Source: Promethearchaeati archaeon | GTDB taxonomy: Archaea; Asgardarchaeota; Heimdallarchaeia; Heimdallarchaeales; Heimdallarchaeaceae | Length of the DNA stretch: 64,000 nucleotides | Assembly (NCBI GenBank): GCA_013166775.1 | Contig: JABLTJ010000002.1 | Location: 1 to 64,000, forward strand | Direction: 5' to 3' | Part shown: one piece after another, positions 25,241 through 35,006 of the stretch | Numbering within the stretch: the stretch's first letter is position 1 | Layout: each line of letters opens with the position of its first letter | The notes under the pieces: generated by a model | Told to the model about the DNA's origin: nothing | Databases searched by the model: none | The model's input: only the letters and a program-made list of their open reading frames with translations | Made by a program: the position numbers and the translations under genes

Positions 25241-26086
25241 ATGATTATAAAAAATAGCATCTTGAAGAGGTTGGACAAAATCTATCTCAATTTTGACAAG
25301 GGGAAAATCAAGAAGTCAAAAAACCTAAGATTCATTCCACATCTTGATGATAGACGAGGAGGTAATAGAGCTTACGGTGAATGGTGTCATGTAATTGGGA
25401 TTTTTCAAACATTAATGTTTCATCATTTAGATAAAAAGACAAACAACCTTATTTTGGATGTAGGATGTGGAACAGGATTACTTGGTGTAGCATCCGAACC
25501 CTTTCTTGGAGAGAATGGTCTCTATATTGGAATTGATGTGAGGAAGAAAAACACCGATTTCTGTAGAACTAATTATGTTGGGAACTATGTTTTCCAGCAT
25601 CTTGATTTACAGAATTTGCGATATGCTCCAGATCAGGAACCTATTAGAAAACAATGGCAAGTTGAAAATGAAAGTATAGATATGATTACAGCCCTTTCTG
25701 TTTGGACTCATTTAAACGAAGCTGATGCAATATTCTATTTCAAAGAGATAAATCGTGTTTTAAAAAAGAATGGAAAAGCAATAATTACTTTCTTTGTTCT
25801 TGATGATGATTATTACAATAATCTTGATAAGAGAACAGATGATACTGGAGTTTATCACAACTTTCCAAAAAGTCGCTATACATTTGATCAGCCATGTACA
25901 GAATCAAATCATTGGTTTCATCCTAAATGGGTCAAGCAACCTGAAGATGCCATTGGAATTACAAATGAAGGTATTGAAAAGCTTGTTGAGAATACTAATC
26001 TTAAACTAAAGAAAACTTATGTTGGGAACTGGAAAGAACATCCTGGTTTATATTTTCAAGATATTCTGATTTTTGAAAAAAAATAA
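25241..26086 (+). CDS. Class I SAM-dependent methyltransferase
   Basis: The 281-residue protein has motif I D-V-G-C-G-T-G near residue 71, an acidic G-I-D-V end of strand 2, and A-L-S-V-W-T-H-L as the post-motif strand, typical of the methyltransferase 11/12 group. An N-terminal extension of 60 basic residues precedes the fold. The acceptor is unknown. The start ATG is preceded by AT-rich promoter sequence (TTTAAATAATT about 25-30 bases upstream). Confidence 0.82.
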   Translation: MIIKNSILKRLDKIYLNFDKGKIKKSKNLRFIPHLDDRRGGNRAYGEWCHVIGIFQTLMFHHLDKKTNNLILDVGCGTGLLGVASEPFLGENGLYIGIDVRKKNTDFCRTNYVGNYVFQHLDLQNLRYAPDQEPIRKQWQVENESIDMITALSVWTHLNEADAIFYFKEINRVLKKNGKAIITFFVLDDDYYNNLDKRTDDTGVYHNFPKSRYTFDQPCTESNHWFHPKWVKQPEDAIGITNEGIEKLVENTNLKLKKTYVGNWKEHPGLYFQDILIFEKK

Positions 26087-26169
26087 TATCACAGATATTA
26101 AAGCGTTAGAAAAAAAAGAGAATTCACGAAGTTTAAATAAACCGTGATATTTGTTTTTTCAGATTAAAA

Positions 26170-26988
26170 ATGATTATTGATGGACATGCACACGCAAGCG
26201 GAGAATTCAGTGAACCAGAAAAACTAATCTCAATACTTGATAAATTAGGAGTTGATAAAATAGTTCTTTGCCCAGGTTCTTTAGAAAAAGATGCTATTCC
26301 TGATATCCCTAAAATTAGCTATTCTCCAATCAGTAAGATTAGACATTTAATATTCCTAGCCAACAAATATTACTTGAAACATGAAGTTCCAGATCACTAT
26401 TTTGAACAAGGGAACGAGTTAATTAATTCATTCAGAGAAAATCATCCTGATAGGATCATACAGTTTTTATGGGTAAATCCATCAAATGAAGATACTATTA
26501 ATAAGATAAAAGAAGCTCTAGATAATTGGGAAATAAAAGGAATTAAATTACATCAATGTCTATCTAGTTTTTCAAACGATGGATCTGGAATGCGTAAATT
26601 AGCAGAAATTGCAAGAATTAATAATCTTCCAATTTTCATACATATTTTCTCTCGCGAGGAAGTCAGAAAACTCGTTAATCTTGCGCGTGAATTTCCGAAA
26701 ACAAATTTTATTATAGCTCATTTCATAGGGATGGAAATTGCTAAGAAATATGGTAAGGATTTGAAGAATCTATACTTCGATATCTCTACTTACTTTATCA
26801 TTTCAAAAAGAAGAATCAGATATGCAATGAAGCATTTTGGAGCTAATCGTGTTATAATGGGTTCTGATTCTCCATTTGGTGAAAGAAACCTTGAAAATAA
26901 TATACAAAAAATCAGAAAAATGAATATAAGTACAAAAGAAAAAGAATTGATTTTGGGGAAGAATATTGCTAATCTTCTTAATTTGTAA
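26170..26988 (+). CDS. Amidohydrolase-type metal-dependent hydrolase
   Basis: The 272 residues carry an H-x-H pair at the N-terminus (D-G-H-A-H), a central I-F-I-H-I-F, an I-I-A-H-F strand and the C-terminal M-G-S-D-S-P-F-G, giving the metal-binding order of the amidohydrolase 2/TatD-like TIM barrel. These enzymes hydrolyse or decarboxylate cyclic or amide substrates. No neighbour suggests a pathway. Confidence 0.8.
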   Translation: MIIDGHAHASGEFSEPEKLISILDKLGVDKIVLCPGSLEKDAIPDIPKISYSPISKIRHLIFLANKYYLKHEVPDHYFEQGNELINSFRENHPDRIIQFLWVNPSNEDTINKIKEALDNWEIKGIKLHQCLSSFSNDGSGMRKLAEIARINNLPIFIHIFSREEVRKLVNLAREFPKTNFIIAHFIGMEIAKKYGKDLKNLYFDISTYFIISKRRIRYAMKHFGANRVIMGSDSPFGERNLENNIQKIRKMNISTKEKELILGKNIANLLNL

Positions 26989-26995
26989 TTGGTGT

Positions 26996-28258
26996 TTATT
27001 CCTTTTTTGGAGTTACATCTATTAGCTCATATTCTCTTGAACCGAGTTTAAGATCAAATGCACTCGATAGCTGTGTTTCAACAAGTTTTGGTCTAGATTC
27101 TGCATCAACCCAAACACTGAACAAACCAAATTTTTCACCACCAGGACTCATTGCATCTGGAATAGGTTCAATTCTACCAGCAGGACTATCAATCCCTGTT
27201 TCAGCTACAGAACCAGGCATACCAGGAGACTTTGTTACTAAATCTACACCTGCTTGATCAATTGCTATTGGATCTTCAGAGTAGAATATTCCTATGTCTG
27301 GAACAAGTAAATGCCCTCCTGTTGTTGCACAATCACAATGAGCTGTAATATCAATCGCTATATTGATGTATCTAATTCTATCTTCTCCAATTCCTTTTAC
27401 TACTCCTGCAGCATTATCCATCATACGTTCTACTTGCTCTAAGCTTGGAATCCTTCTTCTAAGAGCAAAAATTCTCTTTTCTTCAATTTCCTCTCTTTTG
27501 ATACCATGATGGCATTTAGCAAAACACATTACACATGCAATGCAATTATCTGGATCATGAACAATCTTATTATTTTCATCAAAAGATAAACATTGAGTTG
27601 GACAAATACGAATACATTCTCCACATGCTGTACAATTATCTGGATTTTTAATGTAGATATTTTCTCCTCCACCATAGTGAGCTCCACCTTTTCCACCCAC
27701 ACCTACACAACCAATTCCAAGTTGCTTTAATGCACCACCGAATCCTGCCCCACCATGTCCTTTGAATCTAGCAGTAATAATTACTTTATCTGCCATCCTC
27801 AGTCCCATTGCTAAATCTACTTTTTTAATGTACTTTCCGTTTTCATTTGGAACTATGTAAACATCTGTTCCTACTGTTCCATCATCCATGATGACAGGAG
27901 CGTTCAGAGTGCTAGTATTAAAACCATGTCTATTACCTACTGAAAGAAAACCTGGACCATTTGCCATTGTAAATTCCTTGTTATTTTCATCCCAACCTAA
28001 TCCAACACCTTCACAAACCCAGGGAATTCCTCCTGCTTCTCTGACTAAATCCACAATTCTTCGAATATACATAGGTCGTAAATGTCTGGTTTGATTTCTA
28101 GAGCCAAAATGTGTCTTGATTGCTACTAAATCATTTTCTTTTATCCAATCTTTGAAGTTAATTTCCTCATGATTCCAGAGCAGAGTGAGTCTATCAATTA
28201 AAGAAAAACCCCCGTCTAAATCATCAGTATTAACCATATATACCTTTGATTTTTTCAT
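26996..28258 (-). CDS. DUF362 protein with two ferredoxin-type clusters
   Basis: The 420-residue protein has a DUF362 domain flanking two [4Fe-4S] motifs near residues 207-250 (C-T-A-C-G-E-C-I-R-I-C-P, then C-I-A-C-V-M-C-F-A-K-C-H). DUF362 proteins are iron-sulfur proteins of anaerobes, presumed to transfer electrons, but their reaction is not established. Further conserved-looking glycine-rich runs (G-G-A-G-F-G-G-A) lie before the clusters. Monocistronic; the TATA-like element is in the spacer at 28259-28310. Confidence 0.85.
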   Translation of the reverse strand: MKKSKVYMVNTDDLDGGFSLIDRLTLLWNHEEINFKDWIKENDLVAIKTHFGSRNQTRHLRPMYIRRIVDLVREAGGIPWVCEGVGLGWDENNKEFTMANGPGFLSVGNRHGFNTSTLNAPVIMDDGTVGTDVYIVPNENGKYIKKVDLAMGLRMADKVIITARFKGHGGAGFGGALKQLGIGCVGVGGKGGAHYGGGENIYIKNPDNCTACGECIRICPTQCLSFDENNKIVHDPDNCIACVMCFAKCHHGIKREEIEEKRIFALRRRIPSLEQVERMMDNAAGVVKGIGEDRIRYINIAIDITAHCDCATTGGHLLVPDIGIFYSEDPIAIDQAGVDLVTKSPGMPGSVAETGIDSPAGRIEPIPDAMSPGGEKFGLFSVWVDAESRPKLVETQLSSAFDLKLGSREYELIDVTPKKE

Positions 28259-28310
28259 AAAAATTAGAAATATAAGTTACTTATTAATTTATATGTTTTC
28301 GAGATTTACT

Positions 28311-29015
28311 CTAGATATTTTCTGGCAATATTATTGCGATTTTACAGACTTCTCCTTCATTCATAACTGTTTCTAGAACTTCTACTTCTACAGGCTTTTG
28401 TAGTATCTCTTCCCAAATTCCTTTGTAAAAACCTGCCCCACAATAACAATGATACATTGGTAGTTCATTATCTAGATTATCCATAGCTCCCCTAATCCTT
28501 GGACAATGACAGTAGATAGCTCTCTTTTTAACTGGAACTGATTCTTCAAACCAATCTTTAATAAAAGCACTTTTGGGAATCTTTGTAGCAATTATCTTTT
28601 TTTCTTCAAGAACTCCAGCTTGACCCATATTTCTTTTGATAATCTCTTCTTTGTATTTATCTTCAAGTTTTAATGTTTCTCCAAGAAAGTTTTCGAATTC
28701 TTCTTGCATTTTTTGATGAACTAAAATCAAATCCTTTGTTTCAGCATAAAGCTTTTTGAGATGCTGTAATCTTGCTCTTGGATATTGGCACGCACATCCT
28801 GTCATTATTTTCTTTTTCGTTTTTTCATCAACAAAGGAATCAAGTTTTGCTAGAGCTTCCTTTGTCCACTGAAAAACAGCATTGCGATCAGTTTCGGAAG
28901 AAAATTTATCACTCCCTAGAAGTATTTCATCACGTGTTTTTTCTCCAACTTCATCATCTAAACACATAGAAAAAACTCTTAACCAGTATTTATCAAAATC
29001 AAATTCATCAGACAT
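28311..29015 (-). CDS. DUF6144-like cysteine-rich protein
   Basis: The product has C-A-C-Q-Y-P near residue 77, Y-C-H-C-P-R-I-R near 170 and Y-H-C-Y-C-G-A-G-F-Y near 190, a pattern I associate with DUF6144. The C-terminal part with an E-V-L-E-T-V strand and C-K-I-A-I-I-L-P resembles small-ligand V4R-like folds. Function unknown. ATG 29015 is chosen because GGAG stands eight bases upstream; the frame extends further to 29063 without support. Confidence 0.6.
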   Translation of the reverse strand: MSDEFDFDKYWLRVFSMCLDDEVGEKTRDEILLGSDKFSSETDRNAVFQWTKEALAKLDSFVDEKTKKKIMTGCACQYPRARLQHLKKLYAETKDLILVHQKMQEEFENFLGETLKLEDKYKEEIIKRNMGQAGVLEEKKIIATKIPKSAFIKDWFEESVPVKKRAIYCHCPRIRGAMDNLDNELPMYHCYCGAGFYKGIWEEILQKPVEVEVLETVMNEGEVCKIAIILPENI

Positions 29016-29102
29016 GTTGATATCTCCAACAGCAATACATCTACCTAAGTGAGTATATAGCAATTGAAATTATTTATAAGTATTAATAAATTCTCTTCTA
29101 TA

Positions 29103-30176
29103 ATGTCTCCTGAAAACTACAGTATTGAAGTATTTAATCCACTAGAAGCTTCAGATGAAGTAATTAAACATTTTTTTGATATAATCGAAGAATGGAATAT
29201 TGAGGAAGATCCTGATGAACCTTTGATTCCAAGAGAATCCTATAAAAAATTTCTACTTGATCCTCACCCTCATTCTCAAAATTACAGATGGTTAGTTTAT
29301 CCTAAGGAAGAAACAAACAAAATTGTAGGCTACGGAAATCTAATTGTTAATTTGGAGGGGCATCCAAATTATGAAGAAAATAAGCACATAGGGTTCTTTT
29401 CAATTTATGTTACTAGAAATTTAAGAAGAAAAGGGCTAGGAAGCAAAATTCTTCGTGTTATAATTAGTAAAGCAAAGGAGTTGAATAGATTATCTACTTT
29501 TCACTGTGGAACTTCAATTGAATCTGGATATGAATTTCTTTCTTATTACAAAGGGACAATTTCAATAGAAAGTGCAGAAAATAGACTCTACATATCAGAA
29601 GTAAAATGGGAGTTGATGAAAACGTGGAAGAAGGCGGGATTAGAAAAAGCTAAAGAAAAAGGAATAACTATGGAAGATTTTTTCGAGTGTCCAGAAGAAA
29701 TAATCGGAGAATATATGCATATATACACTGAAACCATGAAACAGCAACCTTTAGGGGAGTTGGAATGGAAACCGAAACACACTCCTGAATCCAGAAGACT
29801 TGATGAAAAGCGATTAGCTGATAAAGGATTAGAGTGGTATACAATGATCACAAAAGAAAATGATAAAGCAATTAGCGGTCTAACAGAGTATTTTTATTAT
29901 GAGGACACACCACACAGGATAGAACAAGGCTTAACTGGAGTCAAAGAAGAATACAGAGGAAGAGGTCTTGGGAAATGGCTTAAAGCTGAAATGCTATTTC
30001 GAATCAAAGAGAGATTCCCAGATGTCAAATTTATATCTACAGGGAATTCAACTGAAAACGCTCCAATGTTATCAATAAATGAAAGAATGGGTTTCAAAGA
30101 ATTTAGACCAAGTAAACTCTACAAATTGAAACTAGAAGAACTAGACAAACTTGTCCTAAGTAAGAAGAAAAACTAG
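29103..30176 (+). CDS. Fused double GNAT acetyltransferase
   Basis: Two GNAT domains lie in one chain: the first acetyl-CoA loop is N-L-R-R-K-G-L-G-S-K near residue 110, the second is Y-R-G-R-G-L-G-K-W near 295, followed by the E-N-A-P-M-L-S-I-N-E-R-M-G-F end motif. Double GNATs include mycothiol synthase-like enzymes, in which often one half is catalytic. The second half keeps the fuller motif set. The ATG at 29103 starts at M-S-P-E-N; an earlier TTG-type start is unlikely. Confidence 0.82.
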   Translation: MSPENYSIEVFNPLEASDEVIKHFFDIIEEWNIEEDPDEPLIPRESYKKFLLDPHPHSQNYRWLVYPKEETNKIVGYGNLIVNLEGHPNYEENKHIGFFSIYVTRNLRRKGLGSKILRVIISKAKELNRLSTFHCGTSIESGYEFLSYYKGTISIESAENRLYISEVKWELMKTWKKAGLEKAKEKGITMEDFFECPEEIIGEYMHIYTETMKQQPLGELEWKPKHTPESRRLDEKRLADKGLEWYTMITKENDKAISGLTEYFYYEDTPHRIEQGLTGVKEEYRGRGLGKWLKAEMLFRIKERFPDVKFISTGNSTENAPMLSINERMGFKEFRPSKLYKLKLEELDKLVLSKKKN

Positions 30177-30210
30177 CAACCTTTTTGAATTTCGTATTGT
30201 TTTTAATATT

Positions 30211-30996
30211 ATGAGTGAATTCTATATTTGTTTAACTTTTGATGTTGATGCAGAAAGTTCTCAAGTTAGAGAAAATGCTGAACCTGTTAGCATTTCTAAA
30301 GGACAATTTGCTATAAATAAAGGTATACCCAGAATTTTATCTCTACTAGAAAAATATGATATTCAATCTTCCTTTTTCACCTGTGGATGGGTAGCTGAAA
30401 CCTATCCTGAAACGATAAAAGAAATTTTAGGTAAAGGTCATGAAATTGCCGCACACGGATATTTGCATGAACATCTTGATAAATTACCTCTAGCTGAAGA
30501 AAAAGAAGTTCATCTGAAAACAAACAAGATATTGGAGGATTTAACAGGAAAAATCAAAGGCTTTAGAGCTCCATATTGGAAGATATCAGAAAATACTTTG
30601 AAAATAATTAAAGAACTAGATTACATTTATGATTCATCTCTTATGGATGATGATCAACCCTATATTTTATCCATTCCAGATGTTGCAGGTTCTTTAGTTG
30701 AATTTCCCGTTCAGTGGTACATTGATGATTGGATCATGTTTGAAACTCATCAATATGCACCTTATTTGGTTTTAGAAATTTGGAAATCACAATTAGATTC
30801 TTACATTAAGATTAATGAAGAATCTAATCGTTTAAGTGTCTTCAATCTTACTTGTCATCCTTCTTGCATAGGTCATGCATACAGATTAAAGGTTCTAGAG
30901 GATTTGATTTCATACATTAAATCCAATGAATACGAATTTACCAAGATGGAAAATCTTGCTACGATAATTATGAAGAATATAGAAGATATTGAGTAA
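30211..30996 (+). CDS. Polysaccharide deacetylase (NodB homology domain)
   Basis: The 261-residue protein shows T-F-D-V-D near residue 8 (metal Asp pair), S-F-F-T-C-G-W, the H-G-Y-L-H-E metal motif near 90, and R-A-P-Y-W near 130, the standard order of carbohydrate esterase 4 enzymes. They remove N-acetyl or similar groups from sugars, or act on cyclic imides (PuuE-type). There is no signal peptide, so the substrate is likely intracellular. Confidence 0.85.
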   Translation: MSEFYICLTFDVDAESSQVRENAEPVSISKGQFAINKGIPRILSLLEKYDIQSSFFTCGWVAETYPETIKEILGKGHEIAAHGYLHEHLDKLPLAEEKEVHLKTNKILEDLTGKIKGFRAPYWKISENTLKIIKELDYIYDSSLMDDDQPYILSIPDVAGSLVEFPVQWYIDDWIMFETHQYAPYLVLEIWKSQLDSYIKINEESNRLSVFNLTCHPSCIGHAYRLKVLEDLISYIKSNEYEFTKMENLATIIMKNIEDIE

Positions 30997-31029
30997 AATT
31001 CTTTAGGAACTTTATATATTTATTAAATA

Positions 31030-31749
31030 ATGTCCAAAAAGAATCGTTCTCTCTGGATTCAGACTAAGAAAACTAGAGGAGAAGGTTTTTACAAAAAAAT
31101 TCCTAAAATTGGCGCGGTTTTCTACGAGAAATTAATGGACAGTGATATGATAAAAATCCAAACAGAGGAAATAGCTTCTGAGATTTTATCTAAAGTAGAT
31201 AACGGTAAAATATTGGATATAGGTTCAGGGCCAGGTATATTATTAAAGAGAATCAATGAAATAAATCCCAAACTTAATTTGTACGGATTAGATATATCCA
31301 AATCAATGTATAAGCGAGCGAAAAAAAATCTTGAAGGTTTGGAAATAGAACTAATACTTGGCAACATAATGGAAACTGAATTTGATTCAAATTATTTTGA
31401 TCTTGTAACTTGTACTGGAAGTTTTTATCTTTGGGATAAACCTATAGAAAGTATAAATGAAATTCATAGAATCTTAAGAAACAACAGTAAAGCCCTGCTT
31501 TTCGAAACATATACAGATTATGATAAAAACAAATTCAAAGAATCTCTAACTGAGAACATGAAGAAAATAAAACTACATAAAAGACCTGTAGCAAAGAGAC
31601 TCTTGAAAAAGCAATTGAATATAACTTACACTGTTAAGGAAGTGGAAAAGATTCTGAAGAAATCCTTATTTACTGATAGCTTTTCAATTGAAAAGATTAT
31701 TCTCTCAAATTTACCTGTTTGGTTAAGAATCTCTTTATGCAAGAATTAA
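31030..31749 (+). CDS. Class I SAM-dependent methyltransferase
   Basis: The 239 residues contain motif I (I-L-D-I-G-S-G-P-G) near 56, the acidic L-D-I-S end of strand 2 and a C-T-G-S-F-Y strand, i.e. a methyltransferase 11-type Rossmann fold. The N-terminal 40 and C-terminal 60 residues are strongly basic. The acceptor is unknown. It lies 33 bases after the deacetylase gene on the same strand, so both may be co-expressed. Confidence 0.82.
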   Translation: MSKKNRSLWIQTKKTRGEGFYKKIPKIGAVFYEKLMDSDMIKIQTEEIASEILSKVDNGKILDIGSGPGILLKRINEINPKLNLYGLDISKSMYKRAKKNLEGLEIELILGNIMETEFDSNYFDLVTCTGSFYLWDKPIESINEIHRILRNNSKALLFETYTDYDKNKFKESLTENMKKIKLHKRPVAKRLLKKQLNITYTVKEVEKILKKSLFTDSFSIEKIILSNLPVWLRISLCKN

Positions 31750-31750
31750 T

Positions 31751-31936
31751 TTACAGATCGTACTCTTCTTCTCCAAAAGGTAAACTAAGTTGTACTTTTG
31801 GCTTGTATCCATGACCTACAGATTCTGTTTTTAGTAATAATTCTTTAAGTTCTTCAGATATAGGATGACCGCCTAAAATTATATTAGCACCTCCTTTTTC
31901 TCTACTTCTTCCAGTTAATCTTTGCGATTTAACCAC
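31751..31936 (-). CDS. Possible small protein of 61 residues
   Basis: A frame starting at GTG 31936 codes for a polar peptide with a G-G-A-N-I-I-L-G-G-H-P-I-S segment and an acidic end. The frame stays open upstream to a TGA at 31988-31990. Nothing resembling it is known to me and the upstream sequence is not a clear promoter. It converges tail to tail with the methyltransferase, one base apart. Confidence 0.3.
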   Translation of the reverse strand: MVKSQRLTGRSREKGGANIILGGHPISEELKELLLKTESVGHGYKPKVQLSLPFGEEEYDL

Positions 31937-32011
31937 AGTTCTGAGTAATTTGTTTCCCTTTACTGTAAAATGGTTATCTGCAACAGCTCACTTGTTTGTT
32001 TAATTTTAAAC

Positions 32012-32019
32012 AAAAAAAA
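32012..32019 (-). terminator. T-tract terminator after the 368-residue anchored protein
   Basis: Eight T on the minus strand about ten bases past the stop, followed by more T-rich sequence. Confidence 0.5.
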
Positions 32020-32028
32020 GGAGAAAAT

Positions 32029-33135
32029 TTAGAAGCTTATAGCTTGTATTTTTCCTAGATATTTTACTACGGTTCCATATAATCCAATTATGGTTCCTAT
32101 GCCTGAATAAACAAACATAACATACTTGTGCCATTTTGATAAGTTGAAACCGAACATTGCTTCGTATTTTCTTTTGTATATTCTCATTGGAATATTTACT
32201 GCTTTCAGAACGGTGTAATTTTGTTCGAATTCTATTCGTAGAACATTCATTATGTCTGTTGTCCATCTTGTAGGTGTAATATAAAATTCCACAATAATCT
32301 CTTCATCTTCTGGATTGAAGTATGTTGTTCTTTGAGCAGGAGCTATTACAGCTACATTTCCAATCGCAATTGGTCTGATAATCAAACCACCTTCTGCTAA
32401 TCCACTTATCCTTGTTGTTGCTTCGACTACTTTTTCTCCTAGTTTTGAAACTGTAAGAGAGAAATATTCTGCTTCTTTCTTATCTAATTCTAAATCCCTC
32501 AGAGCGAGTTCTTCTTCGAACTCTTCAGCTTTAATCAGAGTGATTTTTAGTCTGAACACTTCTTCTAAACACATGTTCTTTGGTAATTGAATTGAAAGAT
32601 CTCGTGAATGACCCTGTTCTTCAACAATTACAGGTTTAGCTTCGTCAGCTATTTCTCTTTCAACCTCATCAGCAGGTTCAAGTGTAGATTCAGCATACAT
32701 TTCAACTTCTTCTTCATCAGCCATTTCAGGTTCCCAAGTTTCATCCTTTTTCTCAGGAGGAGGACCACCACCAGTAAGAGCATCTTCAAACAATTCTTCT
32801 TTGTATTCTCCAGGTGGACCAGCTTCTATGTCAGTAGGATCTATTGCTTTTTCCCTTCTTGAGACCATTTTTTCTTTTCTCTTAGCTTTTGGTTTTTCAT
32901 CATAATAGTCATCATCGTAAGATGGGGGAGGAGGTGCTGGAGAAGGTAAGGACCTACTAGCCGCTGCTCTTCTACCTTTCTTTCTATCTAGTCTAGATAA
33001 AATAGGTCGCGATCTGGGTCGTATAATCCTATCACCAAAATCAATTTTTCTTGCAGAAATACTTATGATTATTGCTAAGATACTTGTTAGAAACAAAATT
33101 ATCGCAGCAATTAACCAACCAATTCCGTCAGCCAT
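32029..33135 (-). CDS. Bitopic membrane protein with Pro-rich acidic linker and beta domain
   Basis: The 368 residues divide into an N-terminal membrane helix (5-27), a basic stretch, a proline-rich then acidic low-complexity linker (about 60-180), a folded beta-rich domain (about 185-325) and a C-terminal hydrophobic segment (about 338-360). The beta domain begins Q-L-P-K-N-M and resembles, in strand pattern only, beta-sandwich domains attached to signalling proteins in other prokaryotes. The two hydrophobic ends would place the linker and domain on one membrane face. No enzyme motif is present. Function unknown, possibly a scaffold. Confidence 0.6.
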   Translation of the reverse strand: MADGIGWLIAAIILFLTSILAIIISISARKIDFGDRIIRPRSRPILSRLDRKKGRRAAASRSLPSPAPPPPSYDDDYYDEKPKAKRKEKMVSRREKAIDPTDIEAGPPGEYKEELFEDALTGGGPPPEKKDETWEPEMADEEEVEMYAESTLEPADEVEREIADEAKPVIVEEQGHSRDLSIQLPKNMCLEEVFRLKITLIKAEEFEEELALRDLELDKKEAEYFSLTVSKLGEKVVEATTRISGLAEGGLIIRPIAIGNVAVIAPAQRTTYFNPEDEEIIVEFYITPTRWTTDIMNVLRIEFEQNYTVLKAVNIPMRIYKRKYEAMFGFNLSKWHKYVMFVYSGIGTIIGLYGTVVKYLGKIQAISF

Positions 33136-33242
33136 AAAGCATTATCAACTCAGTTTTAAATAAGTATTTTGGCTAAATTTGAACCATAGAACATCTAATT
33201 TGTATGCATAAAGCTTTTACATTATATGGTTTTTTTCTAGAT

Positions 33243-34145
33243 ATGATTAAAATTGCAAGTATTCAAATTGCTCCAGTTTTTCTAGATGCACAGAAAACTT
33301 GGAAAAAATTGGAACAAAAGATTATTGAAGCTAAGTCAAATAGTGCTGAATTAGTTACTTGGGGAGAAACATTGATTCCTGGATATCCGATATGGGTATC
33401 ACCTTCAGGAGGAGCTAGATTTAATGACAAAGATCAAAAGAAAGTATACGCTAAATATTGGGAAGAAGCTATTAAATTGAATAACAGTAAAATAATTGAA
33501 GAAATGAAACAGTTAGCTAAGAAATTAGAGATTATGTTCATGGGGGGAATTGCTGAAAAGGAAAGCGGTTCAATTTACTGTACATTATTAACTATAGGTC
33601 CAGATGGGGAGATTAAAGGTCGTCATCGTAAACTAAAACCTACCTATGAAGAAAGGTTAGTTTGGGCGGATGGAGATAGATTAGGACTCAAGACTCACAA
33701 TTTAAAGAATATAAAAGTTGGAGGGCTAAATTGTTGGGAAAATTGGATGCCTTTAGCTCGAGTAGCCTTACATCTTCAAGAAGAAATCCTGCATGTAGCA
33801 GTGTGGCCGGGGAGTTTAAACTTAACAAAAGACATAACTCGCTTTATAGCCCTGGAGGGAAGATCTTGGGTAGTTTCCACATCTGGTTTAATAAGACCTA
33901 CAGATTTCCAGCATCTCGATGAAGATATTTTTCCAATGAAGCAAATTATGGAATCTCGAACAAGCAATTGGAAGAATGGTGGATCAATGATTGTTGATCC
34001 AACTGGAAAAATAGTGCAAGGTCCTTTAGTTGATGAAGAAGGAATTCTCTATGAAGATATAGATCCACTAATGGCAATTCAGGAAAGACAAAATTTCGAT
34101 ATTAGTGGTCACTATTCAAGATTTGATATATTTAGCAAACCATAG
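33243..34145 (+). CDS. Nitrilase/cyanide hydratase-type carbon-nitrogen hydrolase
   Basis: The catalytic triad is visible: Glu in T-W-G-E-T near residue 42, Lys in H-R-K-L-K-P-T near 125 and Cys in N-C-W-E-N near 160, the nitrilase-branch form with Trp after Cys. Such enzymes convert nitriles to acids and ammonia. ATG 33243 gives the standard I-K-I-A-S-I-Q start; an earlier ATG at 33204 adds 13 atypical residues. At 300 residues it is close to the short end of the branch. Confidence 0.85.
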   Translation: MIKIASIQIAPVFLDAQKTWKKLEQKIIEAKSNSAELVTWGETLIPGYPIWVSPSGGARFNDKDQKKVYAKYWEEAIKLNNSKIIEEMKQLAKKLEIMFMGGIAEKESGSIYCTLLTIGPDGEIKGRHRKLKPTYEERLVWADGDRLGLKTHNLKNIKVGGLNCWENWMPLARVALHLQEEILHVAVWPGSLNLTKDITRFIALEGRSWVVSTSGLIRPTDFQHLDEDIFPMKQIMESRTSNWKNGGSMIVDPTGKIVQGPLVDEEGILYEDIDPLMAIQERQNFDISGHYSRFDIFSKP

Positions 34146-34151
34146 AGTAGG

Positions 34152-34158
34152 AAAAAAA
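34152..34158 (-). terminator. T-tract terminator after the metallo-beta-lactamase-fold gene
   Basis: Seven T on the minus strand about 14 bases past the stop, within a longer pyrimidine run. Confidence 0.45.
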
Positions 34159-34171
34159 GAAAAGAGAAAAA

Positions 34172-34945
34172 TTAGGGTGTAAAAGTATACGATGAGAAAT
34201 GCGATAGTTCCACTATTTCACAGTTCAAATTTTCAATAGAAGTCCTATAGGTTTCACAGAATGTTTCTTCTTCTCCTGCTAAGAAATGAATTGGAATGAA
34301 ATAAGATGCATCGATAGCGTCAAGAGCAAAAACCACATCCATTCCTGCCATTGTTTGGCATCCAGGCCCGAGAGGAAGCATTGCTACATCAACTAAACCT
34401 GCAAGTTGTGTGTATTCGGGAATATTAGCTGAATCTCCAGCATGGAAGAAAGTCATGCTACCTGTATCAATGAGATAACTAGTGTAGTTATTTTCTATAG
34501 GATGACTCGAAGGAAAACCTCCCAAAGCAAAAGTATACATGTAAAAGCATGTTATTTCAACAGAACCAACTTTGAAACTATCCCCTGGAACAACACCTAA
34601 TCCATCATGGTGTGTAATGTGTGAGGTTAAATAAGTAGGAAAAACATTCAATGTATCACTTTTTTGAAGCAAATCGATTGAAGCTTCATCATAATGATCA
34701 CCATGGTCATGTGTGATTAAAATTGCATCTGCAGGAAGATCACTGTAATTGTCAGGTAAATTGATTGGATCAACATAAATACGTACTCCGTTAGCTTCTA
34801 TCATGACTCCAGCATTTTCCAAAAGGTTGAAGTAAATTGAATTGTCTCTAGTCAATAACACTGTTGGTACCGCTATTGCAGCTGTTACAAGTATTACACT
34901 CGAACTAATTATGAAAACTAATTTTGTTGTCTTTGTTAAAATCAT
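34172..34945 (-). CDS. Exported metallo-beta-lactamase-fold hydrolase, UlaG-like
   Basis: A hydrophobic N-terminal segment (residues 9-31) anchors or exports the protein. The mature part has V-D-P near 57, the metal motif H-D-H-G-D-H near 78-83, a later H-A-G-D and a C-terminal I-P-I-H-F. This is the order of UlaG/RNase Z-like metallo-hydrolases acting outside the cytoplasmic membrane. The substrate is unknown. Confidence 0.8.
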   Translation of the reverse strand: MILTKTTKLVFIISSSVILVTAAIAVPTVLLTRDNSIYFNLLENAGVMIEANGVRIYVDPINLPDNYSDLPADAILITHDHGDHYDEASIDLLQKSDTLNVFPTYLTSHITHHDGLGVVPGDSFKVGSVEITCFYMYTFALGGFPSSHPIENNYTSYLIDTGSMTFFHAGDSANIPEYTQLAGLVDVAMLPLGPGCQTMAGMDVVFALDAIDASYFIPIHFLAGEEETFCETYRTSIENLNCEIVELSHFSSYTFTP

Positions 34946-34984
34946 AAATCTAATGAAAGTATAAGCACTTATATAGTTTCAGAG

Positions 34985-34992
34985 AAAAAAAA
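34985..34992 (-). terminator. T-tract terminator after the split-barrel gene
   Basis: Eight T on the minus strand 15 bases past the stop. Confidence 0.45.
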
Positions 34993-35006
34993 TCAATAAT
35001 TCCTAA

